From positions 3,578,080 through 3,640,579 of the forward strand of contig CM022668.1 in NCBI GenBank assembly GCA_012295275.1: DNA of 62,500 nucleotides. The letters run 5' to 3'. This stretch comes from Chrysomallon squamiferum. Taxonomy: Eukaryota; Mollusca; Gastropoda; Neomphalida; Peltospiridae. Positions 61,199 through 62,500 of this stretch are shown one piece after another (positions within the stretch are counted from its first letter, which is position 1; every line of letters begins with the position of its first letter). Both the position numbers and the translations under genes were made by a program. The notes below the pieces were generated by a model that was not told the DNA's origin, did no database searches, and saw nothing but the letters and a program-made list of their open reading frames with translations.

Positions 61199-62500
61199 CT
61201 GAAAATAAAAAGAGGGGAATAAGCGCTAAATTTCTATGAACGGCGCATCTGGGGAGAACGTCATGCGCAGGTTCACACACACCCAGATGTACACGCAAAC
61301 AGATTTTTAGAAACACAGATGTACACGATGTGTATTCTAGCCTACAATATGTAGAAAGAAATGTTTTAATATTAATAAATAACACTGTTTGGTGTCGTTT
61401 ACTAAGGTCTCTCGTAATATTTACTGAAATTCATTTTAAAACGTGTAATAAAATTATTTAATGGAATCATCTAATGATGATTTTATAAAGTTGCAAGAAA
61501 ATAAAGATTTCCAGTGTTTTTCATTAAATTTTGAAATTTAATTAACGAAACTATCTCATATGATCTGACTAATTTACTAACAAAATTCTTTGATTTTTAG
61601 TTGACTACTTTTTAAATGACGTTCTGTGAGTTTAATATATGTCAGTATGTTAGGGAGTCTAACACATGGAGTAATGTTTAAAATATTATCACAGTTTCAT
61701 ATATTCCAATAACGAAAGAAATCGTGACGTCAGAAACTTGCTTCACTGTTTATTTTTGATTAACAATAGCACTGACGGCAGTCGGAAAGTCCGGATCATA
61801 CATCAAGAGAGGATGACAGCTTCAAAATGTCACAGAATCAGTCACAAACGAAATCGCTGAAGCAGAAGATTCCCTCGAAAGATTTCATATTGAACGCTTA
61901 AGTTAACCAGCCATAAAAACGTGTAACGAAATAGATTTGTAGGTAATAAGGCCAAACAGACGACAGATCCAATAAGCTGAAGGCAAACACCCGACAACAG
62001 CCCTGATTATCAGCATCATTTAGCTAAAGGTGCGTTAATATGTAACGATTCATAATAATTACCTGATGACTCTAATGTTACTGGCGTAAATGTTACTGAT
62101 AACAGATAAATGAATTGATTGTAATGTCTAGACAACCTCAAATCGAAAATGCGCAACAAATGTTTTACAGGTTATTTTTCCATTTACGTTAAATCGTTAT
62201 TCATTATCGTACCGCTTAATCAAGCCTTAAGACTGTCAAGTATTGAACATAATGTGGCGAAAAGATACGTAAATAATGTTCTTCAATCTAGGTTGCGGGT
62301 CAAAGGTCAGTCAATAATAGCCAGCCAACTGCTGATTTATGATATTAATTTAATCTTCTTGTCATCAAACAGGTTTATGAAATTGCTAAAAACTTAAACG
62401 AAATCGTGTTTTAAGAAAACGTAAGAGGAAAAACTTTCTGTTTCGAATTAATACAAATCTTTTCCTTCATTTCTTTATTTCATTCTTTATTCTGATATTT
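61199..62500. other. Receptor intron or upstream DNA to the window edge
   Basis: About 1.3 kb. The family normally has a small (about 45-nt) exon just upstream of the 110-nt exon, but I could not identify it here by reading the minus strand. A TGACGTCA palindrome lies near 61,725. Short open frames on either strand have no supporting features. Confidence 0.45.

Overview
This window reads as AT-rich, intron-bearing animal nuclear DNA. It has GT-AG introns, very many simple-sequence repeats, short exons with conserved intron phases, and DNA-transposon relics. The gene families (GT10 fucosyltransferases of the FUT10/FUT11 type and a molluscan-looking nicotinic acetylcholine receptor alpha subunit) and the texture of the repeats suggest a lophotrochozoan, most likely a mollusc. 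That assignment is inference; no species is claimed.

Layout. Bases 1-14,900 hold no gene I can recognise: a 22-bp minisatellite of about 1 kb, many microsatellites and degenerate short tandem repeats. Bases 14,946-51,359 hold five complete-looking paralogous genes for FUT10/FUT11-like fucosyltransferases. I call them A (+, 14,956-18,872), B (-, 26,539-21,942), C (+, 30,002-33,733), D (+, 36,462-41,542) and E (+, 44,393-51,359). A and B converge, B and C diverge head-to-head, and C, D and E are in tandem. All share the same exon plan and phases: short start exon, membrane-anchor exon, 'LWW' exon, an exon of exactly 410 nt, a 169-181 nt exon carrying the donor-sugar motif, and a last exon of about 510-525 nt with a Cys-x2-Cys C-terminal domain. 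Every assembled reading frame is open to its stop. Bases 55,266-61,198 (-) hold the last three coding exons of a nicotinic acetylcholine receptor alpha-type subunit; its 5' exons were not found and probably lie beyond the right edge.

How the genes relate. B and C look like an inverted duplicate pair. D and E arose from a tandem segmental duplication that includes promoter-proximal DNA and 3' flanks (about 36.3-43.4 kb against 44.3-55.0 kb), with patchy near-identity that suggests gene conversion. The paralogs differ at positions expected to matter for catalysis: A has SH where the others have SD, C has SAC where the others have SDC, and D and E replace HEESP with LEDFP and TEK with TDK. The predicted membrane anchors also differ: a cleavable-looking signal peptide in A, and an arginine inside the hydrophobic core in C. 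Together this looks like a lineage-specific, functionally diversifying fucosyltransferase cluster.

Mobile DNA and repeats of note are: a decayed Mutator-like element in an intron of E; a Tigger/pogo-like element with a transposase remnant and a short TA-flanked MITE; a 47-bp minisatellite that copies an exon end plus its splice donor six times in the receptor gene; and a foldback that pairs with the splice acceptor of exon 5 in gene D. No tRNA, rRNA or CRISPR array was recognised.
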